DNA of 64,000 nucleotides from an uncultured Roseobacter sp. GTDB taxonomy: Bacteria; Pseudomonadota; Alphaproteobacteria; Rhodobacterales; Rhodobacteraceae. Positions 51,932 to 61,600 of this stretch are shown here, piece after piece. A model generated the notes under the pieces. That model was not told the origin of the DNA and did not search any database. It saw only the letters and a program-made list of their open reading frames with translations. Where the stretch lies: positions 248,001 through 312,000 of the forward strand of contig NZ_CANLQB010000003.1 of NCBI RefSeq assembly GCF_947493125.1. Direction: 5' to 3'. A program made the position numbers and the translations under genes. The first letter of the stretch is position 1. Each line of letters opens with the position of its first letter.

Positions 51932-52881
51932 GCCAGCGCGGCTTCGAGGCGCGGCCAGTGCAGGCGGTGCGGCAGGCCGAGGCGCAGCCAGCGCGGGTTG
52001 TAGGGGAAGACACGGCTCCAGATCCGATGTGAGGCGAGGCGGGTTTGCCAGGCGCTGGCGTCCGTGACCTCGTACAGCCGGAAGAGCGTGGTGCCGCCCA
52101 GCACCCGGGCCCCTGCGATCTGCATGAGCGCATCGAGACGGGCGGCGTCCTCCGCCAGACGGGTGCGGGTGTCGCGGGCCCACTGCGGATCGGTCAGCGC
52201 CGCGACCCCCAGATGCAGCGCGGGACCGGAGACCGCCCAGGGGCCCAGCCGCTCGCGCAGCCGGGTGATCAGCGCCGGATCGCCCGCGACGAACCCAAGG
52301 CGCAGCCCCGCCAGCCCCCAGAATTTCCCGAAGCTCTTGAGCACCAGCGTGCCGGGGCTGTCGGCCAGGGAGATCAACGACTGGGTGCGGTCGACATCAC
52401 AGAAGCTTTCGTCGATCACAGTGAGCGTGGCATCGCGCGCGGGCAGGGTTTCGGAGGTCCAGAGCGTGCCATCGGGGTTGTTGGGATGCACCACAACCTG
52501 TGCGATGGCGGGCGCGGTCTCGACCTCCTGCCAGCCGTGGGCGGCGAAAGCGGCGGCGTGTTCGTTGTAGGTGGGCCCGGGTATGCAGACGGTGCCCCGC
52601 GGCAGCAGCTGCGGGATCTGCGCGATGACGGCCGAGGCGCCGGGCGCGGCCAGCAGCGCGGCCATGTCCGGGACCTGCCAGAAGCTCCGCGCCGCCGCCT
52701 CGAGACGAGCCGCAGCGCCGGTATCGGGCAGGGCGGCCCAGGCCGCGGAGGGCAGCCGGGAGACCGGGTAGGGGTGCGGGTTGATGCCGGTCGACAGGTC
52801 GATCCAGCCGATTCGGTTGCCGCCGAACTTCGCAATCGCAGCATCCAGTCCGCCGCCGTGGTCGCGTTCACCTGTCGTCAA
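51928..52881 (-). CDS. cobC: Threonine-phosphate decarboxylase CobC
   Basis: CobC makes (R)-1-amino-2-propanol phosphate for the cobalamin lower ligand linker. This 317-residue PLP aminotransferase-fold protein begins with [15 protein letters not shown] and [12 protein letters not shown], typical of CobC. The cofactor lysine is in [19 protein letters not shown]. It is the first gene of the cobC-cobD-transglycosylase unit and is divergent from the receiver protein gene, with a CtrA box in between. Confidence 0.93.
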   Translation of the reverse strand: MTTGERDHGGGLDAAIAKFGGNRIGWIDLSTGINPHPYPVSRLPSAAWAALPDTGAAARLEAAARSFWQVPDMAALLAAPGASAVIAQIPQLLPRGTVCIPGPTYNEHAAAFAAHGWQEVETAPAIAQVVVHPNNPDGTLWTSETLPARDATLTVIDESFCDVDRTQSLISLADSPGTLVLKSFGKFWGLAGLRLGFVAGDPALITRLRERLGPWAVSGPALHLGVAALTDPQWARDTRTRLAEDAARLDALMQIAGARVLGGTTLFRLYEVTDASAWQTRLASHRIWSRVFPYNPRWLRLGLPHRLHWPRLEAALA

Positions 52882-52998
52882 CAGTCGGCCTCAAAATCAA
52901 GGATCGTGGCGCAAAACCGCAGCTTTGCCCGTCGCAGAAAGCGGAAATCAGCCTGTTAATCAAGTCTGACCGCAAATCATAAAGTTGTCGCTGATCGC

Positions 52999-53014
52999 TT
53001 AATCGTTTGTTAAC
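52999..53014. promoter_or_regulatory. CtrA binding site (TTAA-N7-TTAAC)
   Basis: TTAATCGTTTGTTAAC matches the full CtrA consensus TTAA-N7-TTAAC with exact spacing. It lies 64 bp upstream of the receiver protein ATG and 118 bp upstream of cobC. CtrA is the alphaproteobacterial regulator of motility, cell cycle and gene-transfer agents. Confidence 0.75.
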
Positions 53015-53077
53015 CTTTGAAGCACACCACAGTGTTACAGAGTGCAACAATTCCGGAGCTTCCGGGATGGAGGACAG

Positions 53078-53458
53078 ATGAAGGTTCTGATTGTCGAGAG
53101 CCAAAACGATCTGGCTAAAATCTGGCAGAGACATCTTGAACGCATGGGTATGAGCGTGTCGCGCTCGTCCGGGCAGACGGATGCGATTTGCCATCTGAGC
53201 ACATATGATACGGACATCATCATCATGGACCTGGTTCTGGATGATGGATCTGCGCTGGCTGTTGCGGATTATGCCAGCTATCGGCAGCCCGACGCCAAGG
53301 TGATCTTTGTCACCAACACGTCGTTCTTCTCCGATGGCTCGATCTTTTCGCATGCCACCAACGCCTGCGCCTTCGTGCAAAGTGCCACGCCGCCCGAAGA
53401 TCTGGCGGCCATGGTGGAACACTACGGTGCCACGACGCCGCAATCGGGCGCGGCCTGA
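53078..53458 (+). CDS. Stand-alone receiver-domain protein, partly degenerate
   Basis: This 126-residue response-regulator receiver domain has no output domain. The phospho-acceptor is D51 in IIIMDLVLDDG. The acidic pair near the N-terminus is reduced to E7-S8 (LIVESQ), and the conserved Lys before the last helix is absent (FVQSATPPED). It may thus signal weakly or act as a phosphate sink or protein-binding module. The ATG follows GGAGGACAG. A CtrA box is 64 bp upstream, suggesting a role in CtrA-controlled behaviour such as motility. Confidence 0.85.
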   Translation: MKVLIVESQNDLAKIWQRHLERMGMSVSRSSGQTDAICHLSTYDTDIIIMDLVLDDGSALAVADYASYRQPDAKVIFVTNTSFFSDGSIFSHATNACAFVQSATPPEDLAAMVEHYGATTPQSGAA

Positions 53459-53491
53459 CCGCGTCCGGCTGACCGAGACGCCCAAACCAGC

Positions 53492-54472
53492 CTAGCCGCG
53501 GCCATGCGGCGCCATGAAATCCAGATCCGGCCCGATCGGAATGATCCTGTGCGGATTGATGGTCTCGTGGCTGTAGTGATAGTGCCGGATGATGTGGGCG
53601 AAGTTGACCGTCTCGGCGACACCCGGGGTCTGGTAGAGATCGCGCGTGTAGGCCCAGAGGTGGGGGTAGTCGATCACCCGTTTGCGGTTGCATTTGAAAT
53701 GCCCGTGATAGACCGGATCAAAGCGCACCAGCGTGGTGAAGAGCCGCCAGTCCGCTTCCGTCAGCGGGTCGCCCATGAGGTAGCGCCGGTCCGAGAGCCG
53801 CGCCTCGAGCCAGTCGAGCGTTTCGAAAAGCGGTGTTATCGCAGCATCGTAGGCCTCTTGCGTGGTGGCAAACCCGGACTTGTAGACGCCGTTGTTCAGC
53901 GTGTCGTAGATGCGGTCGTTTACCGGGGCGATCTCGGTGCGCAGGGCTTCGGGCCAGTAGTCGTCGGTATTGCCGGTCAGGTCGTTGAAGCCCGTGTTGA
54001 ACATGCGGATGATCTCGGAGCTTTCGTTGGAAACGATGGTCTCCCGCTGCCGGTCCCAGAGGATCGGGACGGTGACGCGCCCTGTGATCTGGGGATCGGC
54101 CTTGAGATAGATGTCGCGCGCGAAGGGGAGGCCGTAGAGTGTGTCGCCGGTGGCGCCTTGGTCATCGGTTTCGAAGGTCCAGCCTTCGCCCAGCATGTCC
54201 GGGTGCACGACTGAGACCGAGATATGACTGGTCAGCTCCTTCAACTGCCGGAAGATCAGCGTGCGGTGCGCCCAGGGACAGGCGAGGCTGACATAGAGGT
54301 GGTAGCGGCCCGAATCGGGCGTGAAACCGCCCGTGCCCGAGGGGCCTGCCGCCCCGTCCGGGGTGATCCAGTTGCGGAATTTCGACTCGGAGCGTTTGAA
54401 TGTGCCGCCGGTTGACGCAGTGTCATACCAGCTGTCCTGCCAAACGCCGTCTACCAATAGTCCCACACGCAT
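53492..54472 (-). CDS. Glutathionyl-hydroquinone reductase (Xi-class GST, YqjG/ECM4)
   Basis: This 326-residue enzyme reduces glutathionyl-hydroquinones. The N-terminal thioredoxin-like domain holds the nucleophilic cysteine in YVSLACPWAHRTLIF. The C-terminal helical domain has PLTEADWRLFTTLVRFDPVYHGHF, diagnostic of the Xi class. The ATG at 54472 has AGGAGA immediately upstream. It converges with the receiver gene across 33 bp. It is likely to protect against quinones formed during aromatic breakdown. Confidence 0.92.
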   Translation of the reverse strand: MRVGLLVDGVWQDSWYDTASTGGTFKRSESKFRNWITPDGAAGPSGTGGFTPDSGRYHLYVSLACPWAHRTLIFRQLKELTSHISVSVVHPDMLGEGWTFETDDQGATGDTLYGLPFARDIYLKADPQITGRVTVPILWDRQRETIVSNESSEIIRMFNTGFNDLTGNTDDYWPEALRTEIAPVNDRIYDTLNNGVYKSGFATTQEAYDAAITPLFETLDWLEARLSDRRYLMGDPLTEADWRLFTTLVRFDPVYHGHFKCNRKRVIDYPHLWAYTRDLYQTPGVAETVNFAHIIRHYHYSHETINPHRIIPIGPDLDFMAPHGRG

Positions 54473-54644
54473 TCTCCTGTGTTTTCTGGCCAAACCCTAG
54501 GCTGGGACCGACCCGCGCACCATAGGCGCCGCCGCGCAGGGGATCTGCACGCCTGCACAACGGCGTCTGCCACAAAAACTTAACTTGATTTTTAGACAAA
54601 GCGCGTCTCATCTGGCAGCCGGGGGTCTTGTAGGGCGTAACGAT

Positions 54645-54995
54645 ATGGAAGCGATTTTTTCCAAGGAAATTCAAGCGGGTCTGGATCAGGCCCGGATCGA
54701 CGCGATGAAGAAGTCATCGCGGTTGCGGGTGCGGGTCGATGGTGACATCCACCCGGTTCTGCACATGTGGAAGACCGGCTTTGCGCTGCCGAGCGATGCG
54801 CCGGCGCTGCGCGGCCGTGTCGATCTCTACGATGGCGCGGTGCATCTGTTTCAGTGCCTGATCATCACCAGTTCCGACGAGGCGGGCGAGCGGCGCTATG
54901 AGTTCAAGCGCGCGACAGCCGTCTCCGACGCACCGGCGGTGGATTTCGAGATCGACGAGGAGGCACCTGCGGGGCTGATCGAAGACGCGCGCTGA
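54645..54995 (+). CDS. Hypothetical protein, unknown function
   Basis: The ATG at 54645 gives 116 residues. The product is soluble, with a basic segment KKSSRLRVRVDGDIHPVL and a beta-rich middle (FALPSDAPALRGRVDLYDGAVHL in part). The C-terminus is acidic (EIDEEAPAGLIEDAR). It converges on patB with 15 bp between them. A longer upstream start exists but lacks a ribosome-binding site. I do not recognise the family. Confidence 0.7.
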   Translation: MEAIFSKEIQAGLDQARIDAMKKSSRLRVRVDGDIHPVLHMWKTGFALPSDAPALRGRVDLYDGAVHLFQCLIITSSDEAGERRYEFKRATAVSDAPAVDFEIDEEAPAGLIEDAR

Positions 54996-55010
54996 GCCGC
55001 GGGTCGGGCT

Positions 55011-56204
55011 CTACTGCAGGTCTCCGAAGGCGCGGGCGAGCCGGTCGCAGGCGTCTTTCACGCGCGCCCGCTGGGTGCCGATGTTGAACCGCATGAAGCT
55101 TTCGCCGCCGCCGCCGAAGGTGGTGCCGTGGTTGGCGGCAATCTGCGCGTCGTCCTGGATGCGGCGGATCACCTCGTCCTGTGCCATGCCGGTGCCGGAG
55201 AAGTCGACCCACGACAGATAGGTGCTTTCCAGCGCCATGGAGCGCAGGCCGGGGATGGCGTTGACCTCGGCATCGAAGAGCCGGCGGTTGCCGTCGATGT
55301 AACCCACCAGATCCTCCACCCAGGCCGCCCCCTCGGGCGTGTAGGCCGCGCGGGCCATCACCAGGCCGAAGGAATTGGGCGAGAGCCCCAACCCCGCCAT
55401 GCGCTGCGCAAAGCGCGCGCGCAGGGCGGGGTCCTCGATGATCACGTTGCCGGTGTGGTGCCCGGCGAGATTGAAGGTTTTGCTGGTGGCGGTCATCATC
55501 ACCAGCCGGTCGGTGATGCCGTCGATCAGAGCGGCAGGAATATGGCTGTGACAGGGCATCACCAGATCGTGGTGGATCTCGTCCGACACCAGGATCAGGT
55601 CGTGGCGGCGCGCGAAGGCGGCCAGCCCCTCAAGCTCTGCGCGTGTCCAGACGCGCCCGCCGGGGTTGTGCGGCGAGCACAGGATGATCATCCTCTCGGA
55701 GCCGGTCATCTGTGCGTCATAGGCGTCGAAGTCCATCTCGTAACGGCCATCCGTGTTGACCAGCCTGCATTCGACGACCTGCCGTTCAGCCGCTTTGATG
55801 ACGCGCGAGAAGGCGTGGTAGACGGGGGTGAAGAGGATCACCCCGTCGCCGGGCTCTGTGAAGGCGTCGATGCAGAGCCCGGTGCCGTTGACAAGACCGT
55901 GGGTGCTGAAGATCCAGTCGCTCTCCACGTGCCAGCAGTGCCGGGTCTGCATCCACCATTGGATCGCGGCGCGGTAGCTGCCCTCATCGCCGTAATAGCC
56001 GTAGATCCCGTGGTCGATCATCCCCTGCAGCGCCGTCTGGACGCACTCTGGCGGGCGAAAGTCCATATCCGCCACCCACATGGACAGGCCGCTGTCCGGT
56101 GAGACGCCGTAGAGGCCCTGCATGCCGTCCCATTTCGCGCAATCGGTGCCGCAGCGGTCGATCAGCGTATCGAAGCGGGGGTCATGTGGGGTATCAAGGC
56201 TCAT
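55011..56204 (-). CDS. patB: MalY/PatB-family cystathionine beta-lyase-type aminotransferase
   Basis: This 397-residue PLP enzyme (fold type I) belongs to the MalY/PatB group, which includes C-S beta-lyases. The ATG at 56204 is preceded by AGGAGACCTCCC. Motifs are MWVADMDFRPPECVQ near the N-terminus, LCSPHNPGGRVW, and the cofactor lysine in TATSKTFNLAGHHTG. It acts in the cytoplasm on cystathionine or cysteine conjugates; the true substrate is uncertain. It is divergent from the deformylase genes. Confidence 0.9.
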   Translation of the reverse strand: MSLDTPHDPRFDTLIDRCGTDCAKWDGMQGLYGVSPDSGLSMWVADMDFRPPECVQTALQGMIDHGIYGYYGDEGSYRAAIQWWMQTRHCWHVESDWIFSTHGLVNGTGLCIDAFTEPGDGVILFTPVYHAFSRVIKAAERQVVECRLVNTDGRYEMDFDAYDAQMTGSERMIILCSPHNPGGRVWTRAELEGLAAFARRHDLILVSDEIHHDLVMPCHSHIPAALIDGITDRLVMMTATSKTFNLAGHHTGNVIIEDPALRARFAQRMAGLGLSPNSFGLVMARAAYTPEGAAWVEDLVGYIDGNRRLFDAEVNAIPGLRSMALESTYLSWVDFSGTGMAQDEVIRRIQDDAQIAANHGTTFGGGGESFMRFNIGTQRARVKDACDRLARAFGDLQ

Positions 56205-56303
56205 GGGAGGTCTCCTGCGTTTGATGCGCAAGCTAGCGGGTTTGTGGGGCGCTGCAAGCCCGTGTGTGTTGCAGAGCCGTGGCGGCTGGCATACATGCAG
56301 ATT

Positions 56304-56822
56304 ATGAAGAGAAAGATACTGCTGCACCCCGATCCGCGCCTGAAAAAGGTCGCAGCACCTGTGGCGGATTTGAGCGATGAGCTGCGCGCTTTGGCCGACG
56401 ATATGCTGGAGACCATGTATGACGCGCCTGGCGTAGGCCTGGCGGCGCCGCAGGTGGGGATTTTGCAGCGTCTGGTGGTGATGGATTGCATCAAGGGCGA
56501 GGGGGAGACGCCGCGCCCGATGGTCCTGTTCAATCCGGAGATCGTATCCTCCTCCGACGAGACGAACGTCTATGAGGAGGGGTGCCTGTCTTTGCCGGAG
56601 CAGTTTGCGGATGTGACGCGTCCCGCGGAGGTCGAGGTACGCTGGATCGACCGGGATGGGAGGGAACAGCAGGAGGTGTTCGACGGGCTCTGGGCCACCT
56701 GCGCGCAGCATGAGATCGACCATCTGGAGGGCAAGCTCTTCATCGACTATCTCAAGCCGCTGAAACGGCAGATGATCACGCGCAAGATGGTCAAGATGAA
56801 GCGTGAGCTTGCCCGGACGTGA
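56304..56822 (+). CDS. def: Peptide deformylase (active-site complete)
   Basis: Def removes the N-formyl group from nascent proteins. The ATG at 56304 gives 172 residues (an in-frame ATG at 56295 is possible). All metal and catalytic residues are present: motif 1 GVGLAAPQ (43-50), motif 2 EGCLS with Cys94, and motif 3 QHEIDH with His136, Glu137 and His140. Its stop overlaps the start of a second deformylase-like gene (GTGA), and fmt follows, so formylation and deformylation genes are together. Confidence 0.95.
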   Translation: MKRKILLHPDPRLKKVAAPVADLSDELRALADDMLETMYDAPGVGLAAPQVGILQRLVVMDCIKGEGETPRPMVLFNPEIVSSSDETNVYEEGCLSLPEQFADVTRPAEVEVRWIDRDGREQQEVFDGLWATCAQHEIDHLEGKLFIDYLKPLKRQMITRKMVKMKRELART

Positions 56823-57316
56823 CCCAACGCGCTTTGCTTCAGTGGCCGGACCCGCGGTTGCGTGCCAGGGCGGCGCCGGTAGAGGAGATCACCGATGAGA
56901 TCCGCACGCTCTGGGATGATATGATCGAGACGATGGATGCGATGCCGGGGGTCGGGCTTGCGGCGCCGCAAGTCGGGGTCCTGTTGCAGGTCGCCGTGGT
57001 GGATGCCTCCGATAAGCGCGACCGGCGCATCCGCATGGCCAATCCAGAGGTGCTGGATGCGTCTGCGGTGATGAACGACCACGAGGAAGCCAGCCCGAAC
57101 CTGCCGGGCGTGTCGGCGAAGGTCTCGCGTCCACGCGGTGTGGCGGTGCGGTTTCTGGATGAGACGGGGATGTACGTGCGGCGTGATTTCGTAGGGCTGG
57201 AGGCGGCCAGCGTGCAGCATCAGATCGATCATCTGCAGGGGCGGATGTATTTCGACCGGCTCAGCAAGGTCAAACGCGACATGCTGCTGCGCAAGGCCCG
57301 CAAGCTGCAGCGGTGA
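56819..57316 (+). CDS. Peptide deformylase-like protein lacking catalytic residues
   Basis: This 165-residue homologue of the preceding Def keeps motif 1 GVGLAAPQ (44-51) but has lost the catalytic chemistry. EGCLS is EASPN (Cys to Ser92, Leu to Pro), and QHEIDH is QHQIDH (Glu to Gln135), while both histidines (134, 138) remain. It should not deformylate by the normal mechanism. Overlap with def (GTGA) and synteny with fmt argue that it is kept for a function, perhaps binding nascent chains or Def. An inverted-repeat element follows its stop codon directly. Confidence 0.85.
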   Translation: MTQRALLQWPDPRLRARAAPVEEITDEIRTLWDDMIETMDAMPGVGLAAPQVGVLLQVAVVDASDKRDRRIRMANPEVLDASAVMNDHEEASPNLPGVSAKVSRPRGVAVRFLDETGMYVRRDFVGLEAASVQHQIDHLQGRMYFDRLSKVKRDMLLRKARKLQR

Positions 57317-57392
57317 GGTGGCCTGAAAGCCCACCTGACCTGCCGGTGGCTGACCTTTGGGCTGGCAGGTTGGGTGGGCTTTCAGGCCACCC
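57317..57392 (+). repeat. Intercistronic inverted-repeat element, full copy D
   Basis: The left arm GGTGGCCTGAAAGCCCACC (57317-57335) begins directly after the stop of the deformylase-like gene. TGACCTGCC follows, then after a loop GGCAGGT (57364-57370) and the right arm GGTGGGCTTTCAGGCCACC (57373-57391). The structure equals the copy at 15524. It ends 18 bp before fmt. Confidence 0.85.
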
Positions 57393-57409
57393 CGGCCCGG
57401 AGCAGTGAC

Positions 57410-58315
57410 ATGCGTGTGATCTTCATGGGAACGCCCGAGTTTTCGGTGCCGCTGCTGGACGCGCTGGTGACGGCGGGGCACGAGATTCCTTGCGTCTATT
57501 GCCAGCCGCCCCGACCGGCAGGGCGCGGCAAGAACGAGCGGCCCAGCCCGGTGCACAGCCGCGCGCTGGACCTCGACCTGCCGGTGCGCACACCGGCCTC
57601 GCTGCGCGACCCCGAGGCGCAGGCGGCCTTCCGCACTGTCAATGCCGATGTGGCCGTGGTGGTGGCCTATGGTCTCATCCTGCCGCGCGCGATCCTCGAA
57701 GCGCCGGCGCATGGGTGCCTCAATATCCACGCCAGCCTGCTGCCGCGCTGGCGCGGCGCGGCCCCGATCCATCGGGCCATCATGGCGGGGGACGCGCAGA
57801 CCGGTGTTTGCATCATGCAGATGGAGGCGGGCCTCGACACCGGGCCGGTGCTCTTGCGTCAGGCCACCGAGATCGGCGCCGAAGAGACAACCTCGGAGTT
57901 GCATGACCGGCTGAGCCAGCTTGGCGCCCGCTTGATCGTCGATGCGCTGTCGCAGATCAATGATCTGGTGGCCGAGCCTCAGCCCGAGGCGGGGGTGACC
58001 TATGCCGAGAAGATCGACAAGGCCGAGGCCCGCGTGGATTGGACCCGGGATGCGGCGGAGGTGGACCGTCTGATCCGTGGGCTCTCGCCCTTTCCCGGGG
58101 CCTGGACGCTGGACGGCGAGACCCGCATCAAGCTGCTGGGTTCGCGTGTGGCCGACGGGCAGGGCGCGGCCGGGACGATTCTGAATGGCCCGCTGCGCGT
58201 GGCCTGCGGGGAGGGCGCAGTGGAACTCACGCGCTTGCAGCGGGCGGGCAAAGGGGTGCAGGATGCCGACACGTTCCTGCGAGGATGGCCCATGCCGGCG
58301 GGCAAGCAGCTTTGA
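57410..58315 (+). CDS. fmt: Methionyl-tRNA formyltransferase
   Basis: Fmt formylates initiator Met-tRNA using 10-formyl-THF. The ATG at 57410 gives 301 residues with [19 protein letters not shown] at the start, the catalytic [16 protein letters not shown] (Asn, His) and the C-terminal barrel with [10 protein letters not shown]. Upstream in-frame sequence comes from the inverted-repeat element. It completes the def/def-like/fmt unit. Confidence 0.96.
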   Translation: MRVIFMGTPEFSVPLLDALVTAGHEIPCVYCQPPRPAGRGKNERPSPVHSRALDLDLPVRTPASLRDPEAQAAFRTVNADVAVVVAYGLILPRAILEAPAHGCLNIHASLLPRWRGAAPIHRAIMAGDAQTGVCIMQMEAGLDTGPVLLRQATEIGAEETTSELHDRLSQLGARLIVDALSQINDLVAEPQPEAGVTYAEKIDKAEARVDWTRDAAEVDRLIRGLSPFPGAWTLDGETRIKLLGSRVADGQGAAGTILNGPLRVACGEGAVELTRLQRAGKGVQDADTFLRGWPMPAGKQL

Positions 58316-58430
58316 CGCAATTCGACTTTACAATGAACCGCTTTTTGCGGCTTTTCACCTGTGGTTCAAACGCAAGAAGCGTTAGGTCTGTCTGAATGAA
58401 TAGTCGAACCGCGAGCGAGGAGGACAGCGC

Positions 58431-58667
58431 ATGTTTCCAACCATCATTGGCACCGTGGTGATTGCGGGCATTGTCGGCTACCTCTGCGAGAGAACGGGCT
58501 TCACGCACAACGGCGTGCTGCAGAGCATCGTGATCTGCGTGGGCGGAGCCTTCGTGTTCTATTTCATCACACTGATGTTTGGCATTGGCTTCCGCAGCCC
58601 AGGCATGAACGCCATCGCCGCCTCCATCGGCGCGCTGATCATCGTGCCGTTTCACTGGCGGAAATAG
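58431..58667 (+). CDS. GlsB/YeaQ/YmgE-family small membrane protein
   Basis: This 78-residue hydrophobic protein has three short helices with glycine-rich spacing (IGTVVIAGIVGYL, VICVGGAFVFYFITLMF, AIAASIGALIIVPF), the pattern of transglycosylase-associated/GlsB stress proteins. It lies alone, converging on the RND permease gene with 2 bp between stop codons. The function of the family is unclear. Confidence 0.7.
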   Translation: MFPTIIGTVVIAGIVGYLCERTGFTHNGVLQSIVICVGGAFVFYFITLMFGIGFRSPGMNAIAASIGALIIVPFHWRK

Positions 58668-58669
58668 CG

Positions 58670-61600
58670 TTACTCCGCGGGGCTCTGGCTCATTGCGGTG
58701 TCCGCGTCGGGGCGGGGGGCGCGCACGCAAAGACGGAGGAGCGGCGGCACGGTCAGCAGCGTCAGGAAGGCGGACATGGACAGGCCGCCGACCACGACCG
58801 CGCCCAGGCCCCGATAGAGCTCCGAGCCTTCACCGGGGATCATCACCAGCGGCAGCATCCCGAAGACGGAGGTGAGCGTGGACATGAAGATCGGCCGGAT
58901 GCGGTTGCTCGTGGCTTCCTCGATCGCGTCGATGGGCGCCAGGCCATCCTCGCGCAAATGGTAGAGCGTCTGGTGCACGATCAGGATGGCGTTGTTCACG
59001 ACGATGCCGACGAGGATGATGAACCCCAGCAGCGTCAGCATATCGAGTGGCTGGGTCTGGTAGGTGTTCAGAAGCGCCAGCCCTCCGACACCCCCTGCCG
59101 CGGCCACGGGGACGGAAATCAGGATCACGAGGGGCAGCACGAAGCTCTCGAAGAGGATTGCCATCACGAGGAACACGATGACCAGCGCCACGGCGAGGTT
59201 GATCTGGATCGCGTCCCAGGTCTGGCTCAGCTGATCCGCGGTGCCGGAGACGCTCATGCGGATGCCGTTTGGCAATCCCTGCTCTTCCAGCGCATCGACC
59301 ACTTCGGTTTGCAGCAGTTCGACGGCCGCCTCCAGCGGGAGCGCATCGGAGGGGCGGACTTCCAGCGTCACGGTGCGCAGCCGGTCACGGTGGCGGATTT
59401 CCGTGGGGCCAGCGGTCACGATGACGTCGGCCAAGGCCGACACCGGCACGATCTGGCCCGAGGGCGTGACCACCGGGTAGTTCCCGATGTCCTGCGTGCG
59501 CTGCGCCAGCTGCAGGCCGGGATCACCCTTGAGCATGAGGTTGAGGCGCTCTGCCCCCACGGTGATTTCCGCAATGCGCAGCCCGTCGTTGAAGGCATCG
59601 ACCGTGAGCGCGAGGTCAGAGGCCGTGAGCCCCGCGTCGGCCAGCCTGAGCCGGTCCGGCACCAGCCGCACCTCGGGTGCGCCAAGCTCAAGCCCGGGGA
59701 TCGGGCGGAACTGGTGCCCTTCCGAGCGCGGCAGCAGGCCGGAGATCGTGCCCGCGGCCTGACCGGCCACGGAGAGGATGTCTTCCAGGTCCTGGCCGGA
59801 GATGTTGAGCTCAATGGTGCGCCCGCCCCCCACGCCGCGTCCGAAGAGCGAGGGCTGGGTCATGAAGCCGAAGGTGCCCGGTTCGGCGAAGATGGGGCCG
59901 GAGAGCACGGGGATGAGTTCGCCGGCGCGTGTGCCGTCGACGGCGGCGGCGCCGACGAAGCTGGTGCCGCTGAGGGCCACGAAGAAGAAGTTCTCAATCG
60001 TCGGTGTGCCGTCTTCCATCTGCGGCTCGGGCGCGGCTTCCCAGAGCGGGCGCGCCACACCTTCGATGCGCTGCGCGATGGTTTCGGTGGTGTCGAGGTT
60101 GTAGCCCGGTGGCGGAATGATCAAGCCGAAGACGAGGTTGCGGTTGCCTTCCGGCAGGTATTCGAGGCGTGGCAGGAAGATCACGGCCGCAATGGCCGCC
60201 CCCCCCGCGATGGCGGCGACCATCAGGAGCCCGATGGCGCGGAACCGCACCGTCATCCGCACGTAGCGCATGACCAGCCCGTGGAACCCGCGGGCCAGAT
60301 GGTCGAGACCCGGGATGCCGATGGTGGTCTGCTCGCCCTGTTTCAGCAGGCGGCTGGCCAGGGCCGGGATCACCGTGACGGCGACAACGAGGGACAGCAG
60401 CACGGATACGGAAATCGCCACGGCGATGTCGCGGAAAAGCTGCCCCGCTTCGAGCTGCATGATCAGGATCGGGACGAAGACGAGAACGGTGGTTAGTGCT
60501 GAGACGAGGATCGCACCCCATACCTGCTTGGCGCCTTTGTACGCGGCCTCACGTCGGCTGAGGCCCTGTTCGCGTAATCGGTAGATGTTTTCGAGCACAA
60601 CGATGGCGGCGTCGACGATCATGCCGACCGCAAAGGCGATACCTGCGAGCGAGATCACGTTGAGCGTGCGCCCGGTGGCGGCCATGGCGACGAAGGTGGC
60701 CACGATACTGACCGGGATGGCGAGCGAGACCACCAGAGTTGCGCGCGGGCTGCGCAGGAAGGAGAGCAGCACGGCAGCTGCCAGCACGCCGCCGATCCAG
60801 ATGTTTTGCGTGACGAGGTCAATCGCGCCATTGATGTAGATCGTCTCGTCGTAGACCTGTCGCATCTTCAGGCCTGCGTCGGAGACGGGGCCTTCATCCA
60901 GCTCGGTCAGCACGGCGCGCACGGCGTCCATGGTCTCGATCACATTGGCGCCGGGTTCGCGCACGATGTTGAAGGCGAGCCCCGGTTCACCGCGAAAGCG
61001 CAGACGCGCGCGCGGCTCCTCGAAGGAAAAGCCCACCTCGGCCACATCGCCGACGCGGACACGGCCCGAACCGCCTGAGCCGATCTCGGAGCGCAGAACG
61101 ACTTCCTCGATGGCGGCGACCGTGTTGAGGTTGCCCTCGGCGCGCACCACGTAGCGGCGCTTGCCCTCTTCGACGTCACCGGCGGAGAGCGAGATGTTCT
61201 CGTTGCGCAGGATCCGCACCACATCCGGCACCGTCAGATCGAAGCGGGCGAGCTGGCGCGGGTCGACCACAACCTGCAATTCCCGTGTGACGCCGCCAAA
61301 GACGTTCACGGCCGAGACACCCTCGATCCGCTCCACACGGTCCTTGATGATGTCCTCCACGAAGTCGCCATAGGTCGGCATGGCGCGGGTGTTGCCGTCC
61401 TGCGCGGTGAGCAGCACCCAGGCAATCGGGCTGTCATCCGACCCGGAGGTGTCGAGCGAGGGCTCGCCCGCCTCGTCGGGGTAGTCGCCCACCCGGTCGA
61501 GCCGGTTCGAGACCAGCAGCAGCGACTGGCTCATATCGGTGCCGATGCCGAACTCCAGCGTCACCTCGGCCTCACCGGTCTGGGCCCGAGAGGTCATGAC

